10,622 bases of DNA from Gordonia sp. (in: high G+C Gram-positive bacteria) (GCA_030152405.1 JASLJL010000253.1:1-10622), one strand, 5' to 3'. Positions 1 through 7,389 are shown, counted from the first letter of the stretch. The notes: generated by a model not told the origin, from the sequence alone. A program made the numbers and translations.

Positions 1-1208
1 GCGGCGAAGATCGTCGACCCGACCCAGCAGCTTCCGACGCCGCGGACCGACAACGCGACCAACAGGCCGGCGACGGCGGCGCCGCCCGCGACGGTGAACA
101 TGGTGTTCTCGCAGTGGTTGCGCCGGTCGTCCGGGTAGACGTGCATGCCGTCGCCGGTGAGGACCGGGATCACCAGCTCCGGTGCGTCGTACAGGATCTG
201 GCCGCGCGCGACACGGCGACCGATCGAGTCGGGGGTCTTCTCGTCTGCCTCGAGGTCGGTGCGCCAGGCCTGCGCCATTGCGTCCAGCAGAGCGGTGCGG
301 CGCTCGGAGTCGCGGATCCACAGGAAACGGATCGGATGCGTGTGGTGCGGGGCCGGGGCGGTGAGCGCTTCGGCGAACGCCGCGTGCATCACGTCGTCCG
401 ACACCGGTCCGTCGGCGAAGCGCCGGACCGACCGCCGGGTGAGGAGGGCCTCGCGGCGGCCCTGATCGATCGCCTCCTCGACGCCGAGCCGGAACAGGTC
501 GTCGTCCAGATCGCGGACCAGGTCGGCGGCGCGGGAGCCGTCGTCGACGGGGGAGTACCCGCGCACCACCGCCACCGGGACGCCGTCGAGCTTGCCCTTG
601 ACGAGGTCGGCGGCGGCGGCGAGTTCGTCGGCCACCGCGATGTCGGTGACGACGAGAGTGTTGCCGTACGCGTCGTCGACGCCGTCGTACGCGTGGCTGA
701 CGGCGACGCCTGCGGCCCCGATGGCGACATCGGTCTGTCCGGTGCGCCAGGCGCGGCCCATCGTGTCCGTGACGATCACGGCGACGTCGAGGCCGTGCCG
801 ATCGCGGAGCGCGGCTCGCAGCCCGGCGGCGCTGGCATCGGGGTCGAGGGGCAGCAGTGCGATCTGGTCGGTCCGCACGTTGGAGCCGTCGACGCCCGCG
901 GCCGCCTGCACCAGTCCGTTCCGATTCGCCGTGATCAGCGTTCGGTTCCGGCGGGCGACGACACGCACGGTCTCATCGTCGATCAGCTTGCGCCGGAAAG
1001 CGTCCCGGGCCTCGGGATCGGTCGGTGCGTCGACCATCCGCCCCTCGGTCTTGGAGAAGATCTTGCTCGTCACGACCAGGACGTCGCCGTCGACGATCCA
1101 CGGCGCGGCGCCGATGATCTCGTCCGCGATGTCGGTGCCGGGGCCGAATTCGCCGAGCCCGGTCACCGGCAGGATCTGCAGGCCCGCACGCGCCCGATGG
1201 TCGCTCAC
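1..1208 (-). CDS. fbiB: Coenzyme F420:L-glutamate ligase FbiB (3' end cut by window edge)
   Basis: FbiB adds gamma-linked glutamates to F420-0 and, in mycobacteria, its C-terminal domain acts on dehydro-F420 with FMN. It is cytosolic. The minus strand reads without a stop from a GTG at 1208 to the left edge, giving 402 residues. Mtb FbiB has about 448, so roughly the last 45 are outside. Residues 1-245 are the CofE ligase domain, with the conserved block [17 protein letters not shown] at 148-164. From about 250 a nitroreductase-like domain starts with TRRSVRRF (257-264), the usual FMN-phosphate-binding start of that fold. The GTG overlaps the fbiA stop as GTGA at 1205-1208, so translation is probably coupled; no Shine-Dalgarno sequence is visible. 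The two-domain fusion is normal for actinobacteria; archaeal CofE has only the first domain. Confidence 0.96.
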   Translation of the reverse strand, partial: MSDHRARAGLQILPVTGLGEFGPGTDIADEIIGAAPWIVDGDVLVVTSKIFSKTEGRMVDAPTDPEARDAFRRKLIDDETVRVVARRNRTLITANRNGLVQAAAGVDGSNVRTDQIALLPLDPDASAAGLRAALRDRHGLDVAVIVTDTMGRAWRTGQTDVAIGAAGVAVSHAYDGVDDAYGNTLVVTDIAVADELAAAADLVKGKLDGVPVAVVRGYSPVDDGSRAADLVRDLDDDLFRLGVEEAIDQGRREALLTRRSVRRFADGPVSDDVMHAAFAEALTAPAPHHTHPIRFLWIRDSERRTALLDAMAQAWRTDLEADEKTPDSIGRRVARGQILYDAPELVIPVLTGDGMHVYPDDRRNHCENTMFTVAGGAAVAGLLVALSVRGVGSCWVGSTIFA

Positions 1209-2206
1209 GGGGTGTCGACCCCGACGAGCGCGCATGCGGCGCGGACCATGTCGGCGGTGGTAGCCGGATCGGTCATCAGCAGCGGCGCCGATCCGATCGC
1301 CACGCCGTCCACGGACGCCTCGTCGCCCTCGGCGATGAGCCAGCCGTCGAGCAGGCCGTTGCCCGAGCGCGCTCCGTAGTGGGCGGCGATGGCCTCGGCC
1401 GACGTCTCGACGCCGATCACCGAGAGGCATTCGTCGGCCATTCCGCGCAGCGGCTTGTTGTCGATCACCGGACTCACACCGACCACGGGGGCCTTCGTGG
1501 TGCGCAACGCCGCACGCAGTCCGGGGACGCTGGTGACGGCGCCGATGCTGACCACTGGATTCGACGGTGCGAACAGCACGACGTCGGCGTCGGCGATGGC
1601 CTCGACGACACCCGGCGCGGGCTTCGCGTCGTCGGACCCGACCTGCGCGAACCCGTGCGTCGGCACCTGCGCGCGGTGCCTGACCCACCACTCCTGGAAG
1701 TGGATGGCCACCTTCTCGCCCGGTTCGCCCTCCGGACGGTCGATGACGACGTGCGTCTCGTGACGGTCGTCGGTCGCGGGAAGCAGTCGGACGCCGGGCA
1801 GCCATCGCTTGCACAGCGCGGCCGTGATGTCGCTGAGTGCGAACCCGGCGTCGAGCATCTGGGTGCGGATGAGGTGAGTGGCGAGATCGCGGTCGCCGAG
1901 TCCGAACCAGTCGGGATCGGCGCCGTACGCGGCGAGCTCCTCCTTCGCGTGCCAGGTCTCGTCGGTCCGTCCCCATCCGCGTGCGGTGTCGATCCCACCG
2001 CCCAGCGTGTACATGCACGTGTCGAGGTCCGGGCAGATCCGGACCCCGTGCATCCACGCGTCGTCTCCGACGTTGACGATCGCGGTCACGGAGTGTTCGG
2101 ACGGCGCGCCGGTCCCCTCGGGGAACGGCGTGACGCCGAACAGCTCTCGCACGCCTTGCAGGAAACGGGCGCCACCGACGCCCCCGACGAGTACGGTCAC
2201 CTTCAC
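1205..2206 (-). CDS. fbiA: Phosphoenolpyruvyl/2-phospho-L-lactate transferase FbiA (CofD family)
   Basis: FbiA transfers the (enol)pyruvyl- or lactyl-phospho group from its guanylylated precursor to Fo, making (dehydro-)F420-0, the substrate of FbiB. The 333-residue product has the family's N-terminal glycine-rich loop [11 protein letters not shown] (5-15), [11 protein letters not shown] (44-54), and [21 protein letters not shown] (60-80); a later [13 protein letters not shown] block is also typical. I chose the GTG at 2206 because homologues begin at this KVTVLVGG segment. A longer frame from 2290 would add 28 unconserved residues and cross a hairpin. A TAGAGT hexamer (2220-2215) lies 8 nt before the GTG with no Shine-Dalgarno sequence, so the mRNA may be leaderless. 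It overlaps fbiB by 4 nt and is divergent from whiB2, as in Mtb (Rv3260c-Rv3262). Confidence 0.96.
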   Translation of the reverse strand: MKVTVLVGGVGGARFLQGVRELFGVTPFPEGTGAPSEHSVTAIVNVGDDAWMHGVRICPDLDTCMYTLGGGIDTARGWGRTDETWHAKEELAAYGADPDWFGLGDRDLATHLIRTQMLDAGFALSDITAALCKRWLPGVRLLPATDDRHETHVVIDRPEGEPGEKVAIHFQEWWVRHRAQVPTHGFAQVGSDDAKPAPGVVEAIADADVVLFAPSNPVVSIGAVTSVPGLRAALRTTKAPVVGVSPVIDNKPLRGMADECLSVIGVETSAEAIAAHYGARSGNGLLDGWLIAEGDEASVDGVAIGSAPLLMTDPATTADMVRAACALVGVDTP

Positions 2207-2214
2207 AGCGATCA

Positions 2215-2220
2215 ACTCTA
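2215..2220 (-). promoter_or_regulatory. Candidate -10 of fbiA (leaderless)
   Basis: The minus strand reads TAGAGT, fitting TANNNT, 8 nt before the GTG of fbiA. No convincing -35 or Shine-Dalgarno sequence is seen. The spacing suits a transcript that begins at or next to the start codon. Confidence 0.45.
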
Positions 2221-2264
2221 GGAGACGACGGCCCGTGGAGGGGCGGTCGCCTCCGGTCAGCGTG

Positions 2265-2312
2265 TGCGACACGCCGAAGCGTGCAGGCACGGGCGTGTCG
2301 CAACAGTTTTTT
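2265..2312 (+). terminator. Hairpin plus T6 tract upstream of whiB2
   Basis: The arms TGCGACACGCC (2265-2275) and GGCGTGTCGCA (2292-2302) are perfect 11-bp complements. The 16-nt loop contains a further CGTGC/GCACG pair. Six T residues follow at 2307-2312. This is a canonical intrinsic terminator for plus-strand transcription. It lies upstream of the predicted whiB2 promoter, so it would stop transcripts antisense to fbiAB, or attenuate any longer whiB2 transcript starting further upstream. Confidence 0.65.
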
Positions 2313-2351
2313 GTCGGAGGTCGATGTTAGAAATGAATCTTGCTGTTCGGC

Positions 2352-2381
2352 TTGACCCGCACCGCTCCCGACGTGTGTAAT
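2352..2381 (+). promoter_or_regulatory. Predicted whiB2 promoter
   Basis: TTGACC (2352-2357) resembles a -35 element and TGTAAT (2376-2381) a -10 element, with an 18-nt spacer. The -10 is overlapped by the small inverted repeat TGTG-TAAT-CACA (2374-2385), which could be a regulator site. A start near 2388 would leave a leader of about 40 nt before the whiB2 ATG. Confidence 0.55.
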
Positions 2382-2429
2382 CACATCAATGTCATTATGG
2401 GTGGAGCGGATGCAGGGAGGGCGCCGATC

Positions 2430-2759
2430 ATGACTCTTGAACACGGCGAGGGAGCTGAGCCGACCAGTCGGACCACGGCTAACGGCTTCGGCCAACTCAC
2501 CGCATTGCCGAGCGATTTCGAAGCTCTCTTCGACGCAGTCGAAGACGAGTGGCAGGATCGCGCGCTGTGCGCACAGACGGATCCGGAAGCGTTCTTTCCG
2601 GAGAAGGGCGGGTCCACTCGCGAGGCCAAGCGGATCTGCTCGGGCTGCGAAGTGAAGGCCGACTGCCTCGAGTACGCACTGCACAACGACGAACGATTCG
2701 GCATCTGGGGTGGAATGTCCGAACGCGAACGCCGTCGCCTCAAGCGCGGCATCATCTGA
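2430..2759 (+). CDS. whiB2: WhiB-family iron-sulfur transcription factor WhiB2 (WhmD)
   Basis: WhiB2 is a 4Fe-4S protein that works with the principal sigma factor. In mycobacteria it is tied to septation and cell division and is essential. The 109-residue product has the four cluster cysteines C47, C70, C73 and C79 (C-X22-C-X2-C-X5-C). These are followed by the GIWGG turn and the basic tail [13 protein letters not shown], which is nearly identical to Mtb WhiB2. The block from [21 protein letters not shown] onward is typical of this paralogue. I chose the ATG at 2430 because GGGAGG (2415-2420) sits 9 nt upstream; an in-frame start at 2340 lies before the predicted promoter and would add 30 atypical residues. 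The N-terminus is less conserved, as usual. Position next to fbiA supports WhiB2 over other WhiB proteins. Confidence 0.95.
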   Translation: MTLEHGEGAEPTSRTTANGFGQLTALPSDFEALFDAVEDEWQDRALCAQTDPEAFFPEKGGSTREAKRICSGCEVKADCLEYALHNDERFGIWGGMSERERRRLKRGII

Positions 2760-2765
2760 CGATCG

Positions 2766-2782
2766 CGTCGAGCTTTTCGACG
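2766..2782 (+). terminator. Small hairpin just after the whiB2 stop
   Basis: CGTCGA (2766-2771) pairs perfectly with TCGACG (2777-2782) across a 5-nt loop, 6 nt past the whiB2 stop. It lies in tandem with the larger terminator hairpin that follows and may assist it. Confidence 0.4.
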
Positions 2783-2785
2783 ATC

Positions 2786-2820
2786 ACGCCGGGTCGGTCC
2801 TGAGAAGGACGGCCCGGCGT
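2786..2820 (+). terminator. Intrinsic terminator of whiB2
   Basis: ACGCCGGG (2786-2793) pairs with CCCGGCGT (2813-2820), and inside it GTCCT (2797-2801) pairs with AGGAC (2806-2810) around a GAGA tetraloop. Only a small internal asymmetry (TCG against GG) interrupts the stem. A T-rich stretch follows. It lies between convergent genes, so it could act on both strands. Confidence 0.85.
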
Positions 2821-2869
2821 TGTCGTGCTTGATCCGGCCTGTCCCCCCGTTCGGTCAGGCCTCTTTCGA

Positions 2870-3388
2870 TCAGGCCTCGGGGCCGTCTTCGACGGTCTCC
2901 TCGTCGATCCCCAAGTAGGTGGCCACCTGCTGAATCAGGATCTCCCGCAACAGCTCGTGGAGGTCGTCGTCGAGTGCGCGCAGTTCCAGCGGGCGCCGGA
3001 ACAGGATGATCTGCGCACGCGTCGGGCGGCCCTGCGTGTCGGTGCCCGCGCGCATCAGGCGTGCCAACGGGACCGGGCCGTCCGCGGTGACCTCGTCGGG
3101 CCACTGCACGGTCTCCCAGTCCTCCGAAGTCGCACCCTTCGGGAGCATCCGCGGGATGTCGTCGACGGCCACGTCCAGGCCCTTGAGGGCGTCGTGCCAC
3201 TTGGCGTCCAGTTCGGCGAACGCGTCGACGGCGGCCCGGTCGAACTCGTCGGAGCGAGTCCTGCGCGCGGGCATCCCCGGCGGAAGGAACGGTCCCCGGA
3301 GTCCGCGCCCGTGCCGGTCCCGCGTGCGCCGAGTCGACGGCGCCAGCATGGCGACGCCGGAGGTGAGCGGTGCGAGAGGGAAACGCAT
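2870..3388 (-). CDS. Zincin-fold (metallopeptidase family) protein, Rv3259 type, without an HExxH motif
   Basis: This 172-residue protein belongs to the group annotated as metallopeptidase family protein (Pfam Zincin_1), in the place of Mtb Rv3259 between whiB2 and the DUF3499 gene. Recognisable blocks are DRHGRGLRGPFLPP (24-37), EFDRAAVDAFAEL (48-60), the ADGPVPLARLMRAG region (102-115), and ELLREILIQQVATYLGIDEETVE (145-167). Where zinc-binding members have HExxH, this protein has QQVAT (153-157), so it is probably not an active zinc protease; Mtb Rv3259, from memory, is similarly changed. I chose the ATG at 3388 because TACACT lies 6 nt upstream, giving a leaderless start, and homologues share the DRHGRGLRGP segment. 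A GTG at 3418 would add 10 residues. Cellular role unknown. Confidence 0.85.
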   Translation of the reverse strand: MRFPLAPLTSGVAMLAPSTRRTRDRHGRGLRGPFLPPGMPARRTRSDEFDRAAVDAFAELDAKWHDALKGLDVAVDDIPRMLPKGATSEDWETVQWPDEVTADGPVPLARLMRAGTDTQGRPTRAQIILFRRPLELRALDDDLHELLREILIQQVATYLGIDEETVEDGPEA

Positions 3389-3394
3389 GGTCGC

Positions 3395-3400
3395 AGTGTA
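3395..3400 (-). promoter_or_regulatory. Candidate -10 of the Rv3259-like gene (leaderless)
   Basis: The minus strand reads TACACT, 6 nt before the ATG at 3388. No Shine-Dalgarno sequence precedes the ATG. It is back to back with a similar element for the DUF3499 gene. Confidence 0.5.
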
Positions 3401-3450
3401 GATCGTGGCCCGACTCACGTGTCGATCGTGGTACTTCCGTCGCCGACCTA

Positions 3451-3456
3451 TAGGCT
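3451..3456 (+). promoter_or_regulatory. Candidate -10 of the DUF3499 gene (leaderless)
   Basis: TAGGCT ends 6 nt before the GTG start at 3463, with an overlapping TATAGG just upstream. There is no Shine-Dalgarno sequence, consistent with a leaderless transcript. The 74-bp space shared with the divergent gene also holds an 8-bp direct repeat GATCGTGG (3401-3408, 3424-3431) around a CACGTG palindrome. Confidence 0.5.
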
Positions 3457-3462
3457 GGCGAT

Positions 3463-3891
3463 GTGAGTCATCCCCGTCAGTGCTGCAGGCCCGGCTGCTC
3501 GCGACTCGCCGTCGCCACGCTGACCTTCGTGTACGCCGAATCGACGGCGGTCGTCGGTCCGCTCGCCGGCTCCGACGAGCCGCATTCCTGGGACCTGTGC
3601 GCAGAACACGCCGACCGCATCACCGTGCCGCGCGGCTGGGAGATGCTGCGAAGCGGAAGCGGATTCGCGCAGTCGTCCGAAGACCAGGATCTGACGGCAC
3701 TCGCCGACTTCGTCCGCGAGGTCGGATCCGCCGCACCCGTCGCCCGGCCGTCATTCCGGACCATCCCCGAATTCGACGACGCGCCTCGCGGTCGGCACCG
3801 CGCGAGCGACGCCCCCGGCCGCCCGGCTGCGCCGACCCCACGACCCGGTCGACGCGGTCACCTGCGGGTCCTGCCAGATCCTGTCGATTGA
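3463..3891 (+). CDS. DUF3499 family zinc-ribbon-like protein (Rv3258c type)
   Basis: A 142-residue protein of unknown function, conserved in actinobacteria (DUF3499). The family hallmark is seen at the N-terminus: CCRPGCSRLAVATLTFVYAE (7-26), then GPLAGSDEPHSWDLCAEHADRITVPRGWEMLR. Cysteines 7/8, 12 and 46 with H49 are plausible ligands of a zinc ribbon. The middle (about 70-128) is low-complexity and rich in Pro, Arg and Ala. The last residues, GRRGHLRVLPDPVD, match the conserved end of the family, so the gene is complete. The GTG at 3463 is used because the conserved region starts at residue 7 and TAGGCT lies 6 nt upstream. It precedes tobH by 48 bp. In Mtb manB (Rv3257c) sits between these two genes; here it does not. 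Confidence 0.88.
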   Translation: MSHPRQCCRPGCSRLAVATLTFVYAESTAVVGPLAGSDEPHSWDLCAEHADRITVPRGWEMLRSGSGFAQSSEDQDLTALADFVREVGSAAPVARPSFRTIPEFDDAPRGRHRASDAPGRPAAPTPRPGRRGHLRVLPDPVD

Positions 3892-3926
3892 AGACAATCG
3901 CGACCGACTGGATGTGTAGCGCTGAC

Positions 3927-3932
3927 TAGTCT
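3927..3932 (+). promoter_or_regulatory. Candidate -10 of tobH (leaderless)
   Basis: TAGTCT ends 7 nt before the ATG at 3940 and no Shine-Dalgarno sequence intervenes, so tobH-manA may have its own leaderless promoter in the 48-bp gap. No clear -35 is seen. Confidence 0.5.
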
Positions 3933-3939
3933 TAGCGAC

Positions 3940-5058
3940 ATGCCTGCCCAATTCCGCGACCTCGACGACACGGACGGCCTCATCGCAGCCGACCGTGACG
4001 GTCTGCTGCGTTCAGCCGCCACGGCCGGAGCGCATGTGCGGTCCGTCGCGCACGCCGTCGCCGAAGGTGCGCTGGAGCGGATCGTCGACCTCCGTCCACG
4101 CTCGGTGGTGATCGTGACCGGTCGGTCGACCGGCGCCGAGCGCGCAGCGCGCTTCGTCGTGTCACTCCTCGCCTCCAGATTCGACGCGCCGATCGTCGTC
4201 GCGCCCGTGCTGCCCGGCTGGATCGGGCCCCTCGACGTCGTCGTCCTCGCGGGCGACGACGCCGGCGACCGCGCGTACTCCGATGCGGCCCAGCGGGCGT
4301 TGCGTCGCCGGGCCGAACTCGTGAACGCGGTGCCTCTGGAAGGTCCCGTCGCCGACGCGATCGGCTCCGACCCGGTGGCCGATCTCTCGCCGCGACTGCC
4401 CGTCGACACCCGATTCGGCTTCATCCGGCTCGTCGCGGTGCTCGTGGCGGTCTGCGGAGGCTTCGACGCCGTACGGCTGCACCCCGCACCGCCGGCACCG
4501 GCCGACATCGCCGACCTGCTCGACGCCGAGGCCGCCGCCGATCATCCCGATCACGAGACCTTCCACAACCAGGCGAAGACGTTGGCCGCCGCGGTCGCCG
4601 GTCGAGAAGTGGTTTGGGCGGGCGACACGCAGGCCGCGACGATCCTCGGCGAGCACATCGCGTCCACCGTGTTCGCGGTCGCGGGGGTCTCGTCGGCCGC
4701 TGTCGACGAGACCGCCGCACTCGCACTCGTGCGGGCGGCCGGCTCCGATTCGGGCGTCGACTCGATCTTCTACGATCCCGACTTCGACGACGCTCCGCCC
4801 ACCCGACGCACGCGGACCATGATTCTGACGACCGCGAACCGAAGCGCCGGGGTCGAGCAACGGACGGCGTCGTTCGCCGACGTCGACGTGCTCACCGAGC
4901 GGGCCGACGCGCCCGCGGACGCGGTGGGGCCGTCCGGTGCGCCTCGGATCGAACCCGACGGCACCGACGCCCCCGCCGACCTGGTCGCCTACCTCACCCT
5001 CGTGGTGCGGGCGGATCTCGCGGCGGCCTACCTCGCACTGGCGGGAGCGACCGACTGA
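3940..5058 (+). CDS. TobH protein, SIS/phosphosugar-isomerase-like (Rv3256c type)
   Basis: A 372-residue protein matching Mtb Rv3256c in position and general sequence; such proteins are usually annotated TobH. It resembles two-lobed phosphoglucose/phosphomannose isomerase (SIS) folds. The stretch SVVIVTGRSTGAERAARFV (55-73) has the look of an SIS phosphosugar-binding loop, and VVWAGDTQAATILGEHI near residue 230 begins a second lobe. I do not recognise a complete isomerase active site, so catalysis is not assured. The C-terminus is acidic and Ala-rich. Its stop overlaps the manA start (TGATG at 5056-5060), so both are cotranscribed and probably translationally coupled, which points to mannose-phosphate metabolism feeding GDP-mannose, PIMs and lipoglycans. 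The role itself is unproven. No membrane segment is apparent. Confidence 0.8.
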   Translation: MPAQFRDLDDTDGLIAADRDGLLRSAATAGAHVRSVAHAVAEGALERIVDLRPRSVVIVTGRSTGAERAARFVVSLLASRFDAPIVVAPVLPGWIGPLDVVVLAGDDAGDRAYSDAAQRALRRRAELVNAVPLEGPVADAIGSDPVADLSPRLPVDTRFGFIRLVAVLVAVCGGFDAVRLHPAPPAPADIADLLDAEAAADHPDHETFHNQAKTLAAAVAGREVVWAGDTQAATILGEHIASTVFAVAGVSSAAVDETAALALVRAAGSDSGVDSIFYDPDFDDAPPTRRTRTMILTTANRSAGVEQRTASFADVDVLTERADAPADAVGPSGAPRIEPDGTDAPADLVAYLTLVVRADLAAAYLALAGATD

Positions 5059-6299
5059 TGAAGCTCCTCACCGGTGTGATCCGGCCGTACGCGTGGGGTT
5101 CACGGACCGCGCTCGCACAGATGCGCGGGGCGCCGTCGCCGTCGGCGCATCCCGAAGCTGAACTGTGGTTCGGCGCGCACCCGGCGTCGCCCGCGACAGT
5201 GCTGCCCGCCGCCGACGGGCAGACTCTGCTCGGCCTGATCGAGTCCGACCCGGTCGGGCAGTTGGGACACGGCGTCGTCGAACGATACGGCTCCCGACTG
5301 CCGTACCTGCTCAAGGTGCTCGCGGCTCAGGAACCGCTGTCGTTGCAGGCGCACCCGAGTTCGGAGCAGGCGCACGAGGGCTTCGAACGGGAGAACTCCG
5401 CGGGCCTGCGGTTCGACGCTCCGGAACGGAATTACCGCGACGGCTGGCACAAGCCGGAGCTGGTCGTCGCACTCACCGAGTTCGACGCCCTCGCGGGATT
5501 CCGCGATCCGAGCGTCACCGTCGACCTGCTGCGCAGTCTCGCCGTGCCCGAGCTCGACCCGTATCTGGGGATGTTGGCCGCGGAACCGGACGAGACCGGT
5601 TTGCGGGCGGTGTTCACCACGTGGCTGACCCTGCCCGAATCGGTGATCGGCGGACTGGTCCCGGCGGCTCTCGACGGCGCGGTCCGCGCGCTCGAACGCG
5701 GCGAGTCGCGGTTCGTGGCCGAGCTTCGGACGCTGCTTGAGCTGGGGGAGGCGTATCCCGGAGACCCCGGCGTGCTCGCGTCCCTTCTGCTCAATCGCCT
5801 GTGCCTGAAGCCGGGCGACGCCCAGTACCTGTCGGCCGGCAATCTGCACGCCTACCTGCACGGCACGGCGGTGGAACTGATGGCCAACTCCGACAACGTG
5901 CTTCGCGGCGGACTGACGCCGAAGCACATCGACGTCCCGGAACTCCTCCGCGTACTCGACTTCACGCCCGTCGACCTGGACGATCTGATGCCGTCGTCGG
6001 CGATGATGGGCGCCGAACGCGTGTACTTGACGCCCGCTCCCGAGTTCGCGCTGTCGCACGTCGTGCTCGACGGCACGGGCCTGCGTCACCCCGCGTCGAT
6101 CAGCTTCGCCGGGGCACAGGGCCCGCAGATCCTGGCTGTCCTCTCCGGCCGAGTCACCGTGACCGGATCGGACGGGCCCTCGCTGACCGCGTCGTCGTGC
6201 GACGCCGTGTGGCTCGCCGACTCCGATCCCGACGTGGTGGTGCACGCCGCGTCGTCGGACGCCGTCTTCGTGCGCGCGGTGGTGCCGGCTCAACCCTGA
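5058..6299 (+). CDS. manA: Mannose-6-phosphate isomerase, class I (ManA)
   Basis: ManA interconverts fructose 6-phosphate and mannose 6-phosphate, the entry to GDP-mannose and cell-envelope mannosides. The 413-residue product is of normal length for a type I enzyme. It starts with the typical LLTGVIRPYAWGS. The zinc ligands are all present: Q97 and H99 in SLQAHPSSEQAH, E134 in HKPELVVAL, and H264 in LSAGNLHAYLHG, followed by the signature VELMANSDNVLRGGLTPKHID. The ATG overlaps the tobH stop by one base, with GGGAG (5042-5046) 11 nt upstream. It is the last gene of the run and ends tail to tail with the eccE-like gene 25 bp away. The phosphomannomutase needed for the next step is not in this window. 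Confidence 0.96.
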   Translation: MKLLTGVIRPYAWGSRTALAQMRGAPSPSAHPEAELWFGAHPASPATVLPAADGQTLLGLIESDPVGQLGHGVVERYGSRLPYLLKVLAAQEPLSLQAHPSSEQAHEGFERENSAGLRFDAPERNYRDGWHKPELVVALTEFDALAGFRDPSVTVDLLRSLAVPELDPYLGMLAAEPDETGLRAVFTTWLTLPESVIGGLVPAALDGAVRALERGESRFVAELRTLLELGEAYPGDPGVLASLLLNRLCLKPGDAQYLSAGNLHAYLHGTAVELMANSDNVLRGGLTPKHIDVPELLRVLDFTPVDLDDLMPSSAMMGAERVYLTPAPEFALSHVVLDGTGLRHPASISFAGAQGPQILAVLSGRVTVTGSDGPSLTASSCDAVWLADSDPDVVVHAASSDAVFVRAVVPAQP

Positions 6300-6314
6300 C
6301 GCGGAGGCCGCGTC
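6298..6314. terminator. Bidirectional hairpin between manA and the eccE-like gene
   Basis: GACGCGG (6298-6304) pairs perfectly with CCGCGTC (6308-6314) across a 3-nt loop, starting within the manA stop codon and ending 10 nt from the end of the convergent eccE-like gene. There is no T-tract, which is common for actinobacterial terminators. Confidence 0.6.
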
Positions 6315-6324
6315 GAGCGTCCGC

Positions 6325-7389
6325 CTACCCGGTGAGCTCGCGTTCTGCAGGCGTCGTGACTGTGCGGACCGTCGTTCGATGCGTTCCGCCGGGCGCGATC
6401 ACGTGTACGGCGGACGGATCATCCAGGTCTTGACGGAACAGGTGCCCGTCGGACGACGGCGCGCGGTCGGCGCGGAGGACGTCCAGGACGGTGAGTCCAG
6501 GCTCTTCCGGAACGGTCTCGTCGGTGTCGTCGACCACGAGTTGGGCGGTGGGCGGCGCCGTCCACCCGTGCGACAGCAGGACGGGATCGTCGATCATGCC
6601 GATCAACGGGAGCCACTCGTCCGGCCGGTCGCTGACGATGTGTGTTCGCACTCCCAGCGCGAGGCTCCGGACCACGGTCTGGCGGACCGTCCGCATGTCG
6701 GCCGCGATGTCGACGCGAGGGATGGAGGGACCGGCCAGACGGAACGCGACGGGTGCCCCGGCGTCGTTCGCGCCGATCAGCTGTCCGTCACCCGACAGCG
6801 GAGGCGCCGAGCCGTCCACGCGTCCGAGGCGTATGCGGGCTGCGACCGGCGCGTCGTCCGCGACCGTCCAGGCGCCGTCGGACGAGAGCTCCGACGCCGT
6901 CAGCGCCCGCGCGCGGACACCTGCGAGGCCGCAGGCGGCAATCACTCTGCGCACGCACCAGAGCGCGGCGCGCAGAGTCCCGAGCGATCCGCCGCCGCGC
7001 AGTGCGACCGCGGTCGGGTGCTCAGCCGGATCGATGTGCACGACCAGGGCGACAGTCCGGTGCGAGGCCGGAGACAGCGGACCCAGCAGTCCGCGGTAGG
7101 CGCGGGCGGCGGGGCCGTCTCCCCAGCAGGTGAGCGTCCGGGTGACGACGTCGACGCGGGTCGGGTGGATGTCCGTCCAGGCCATGCAGGACGCGATCTC
7201 GTGGATCGGGACGAGTGTGCGCGGGCCGTCCGGGAGAGACACGGGCGACGGCGGGCCCGGTGCGAGCGTGAGGACGCACACCAGCCGCGACCCGTCGCTC
7301 CTCATCCCGAGGTAGGTTCCGCGGTCGGGGACGTCGAAGGGATCGGTGCCCTGTGGGACGGTGCGTGAGGACGCAGCGAACAGACGCAT
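6325..7389 (-). CDS. EccE-like type VII secretion protein lacking the N-terminal membrane helices
   Basis: EccE is a peripheral subunit of the ESX (type VII) inner-membrane complex of EccB, C, D and E. The 354-residue product can be laid along the soluble part of Mtb EccE1. GTYLGMRSDGSRLVCVLTL (24-42) corresponds to the first strand pair. CMAWTDIHPTRVDVVTRTL (68-86) follows, then an LLGPLSPASHRTVALVVHIDP segment (101-121) with a helix to CGLAGVRARALTASEL (153-168). GDGQLIGANDAGAPVAFRL (200-218) matches the GQHLVANRHCQLP block, with a C-terminal lobe to about 290. The two N-terminal transmembrane helices of canonical EccE are missing, and there is no room for them: eccB begins 109 bp away. AGGGGG on the minus strand (7403-7398) is a Shine-Dalgarno sequence 8 nt before the ATG. 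Family assignment rests on recalled alignment. Confidence 0.7.
   Translation of the reverse strand: MRLFAASSRTVPQGTDPFDVPDRGTYLGMRSDGSRLVCVLTLAPGPPSPVSLPDGPRTLVPIHEIASCMAWTDIHPTRVDVVTRTLTCWGDGPAARAYRGLLGPLSPASHRTVALVVHIDPAEHPTAVALRGGGSLGTLRAALWCVRRVIAACGLAGVRARALTASELSSDGAWTVADDAPVAARIRLGRVDGSAPPLSGDGQLIGANDAGAPVAFRLAGPSIPRVDIAADMRTVRQTVVRSLALGVRTHIVSDRPDEWLPLIGMIDDPVLLSHGWTAPPTAQLVVDDTDETVPEEPGLTVLDVLRADRAPSSDGHLFRQDLDDPSAVHVIAPGGTHRTTVRTVTTPAERELTG

Noticed and set aside
114..2221. Long plus-strand open frames (114-1379, 1379-2221) over fbiB and fbiA
   Set aside because: They are antisense to clearly conserved FbiB and FbiA sequence; their translations are low-complexity Arg/Gly/Asp/Val-rich and resemble no family. 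High GC makes such frames common.
2374..2385. CRP/GlxR site at the whiB2 promoter
   Set aside because: TGTG-TAAT-CACA has a 4-nt spacer; the CRP-type site needs TGTGA-N6-TCACA, so the spacing is wrong.
4162..6293. Minus-strand open frames over tobH and manA (4162-4860, 5100-6293)
   Set aside because: They are antisense to well-conserved genes with complete motifs, and their translations have shadow-like composition.
6379..7368. Plus-strand open frame antisense to the eccE-like gene
   Set aside because: The minus-strand frame has family-like blocks and a Shine-Dalgarno sequence; this one has neither.
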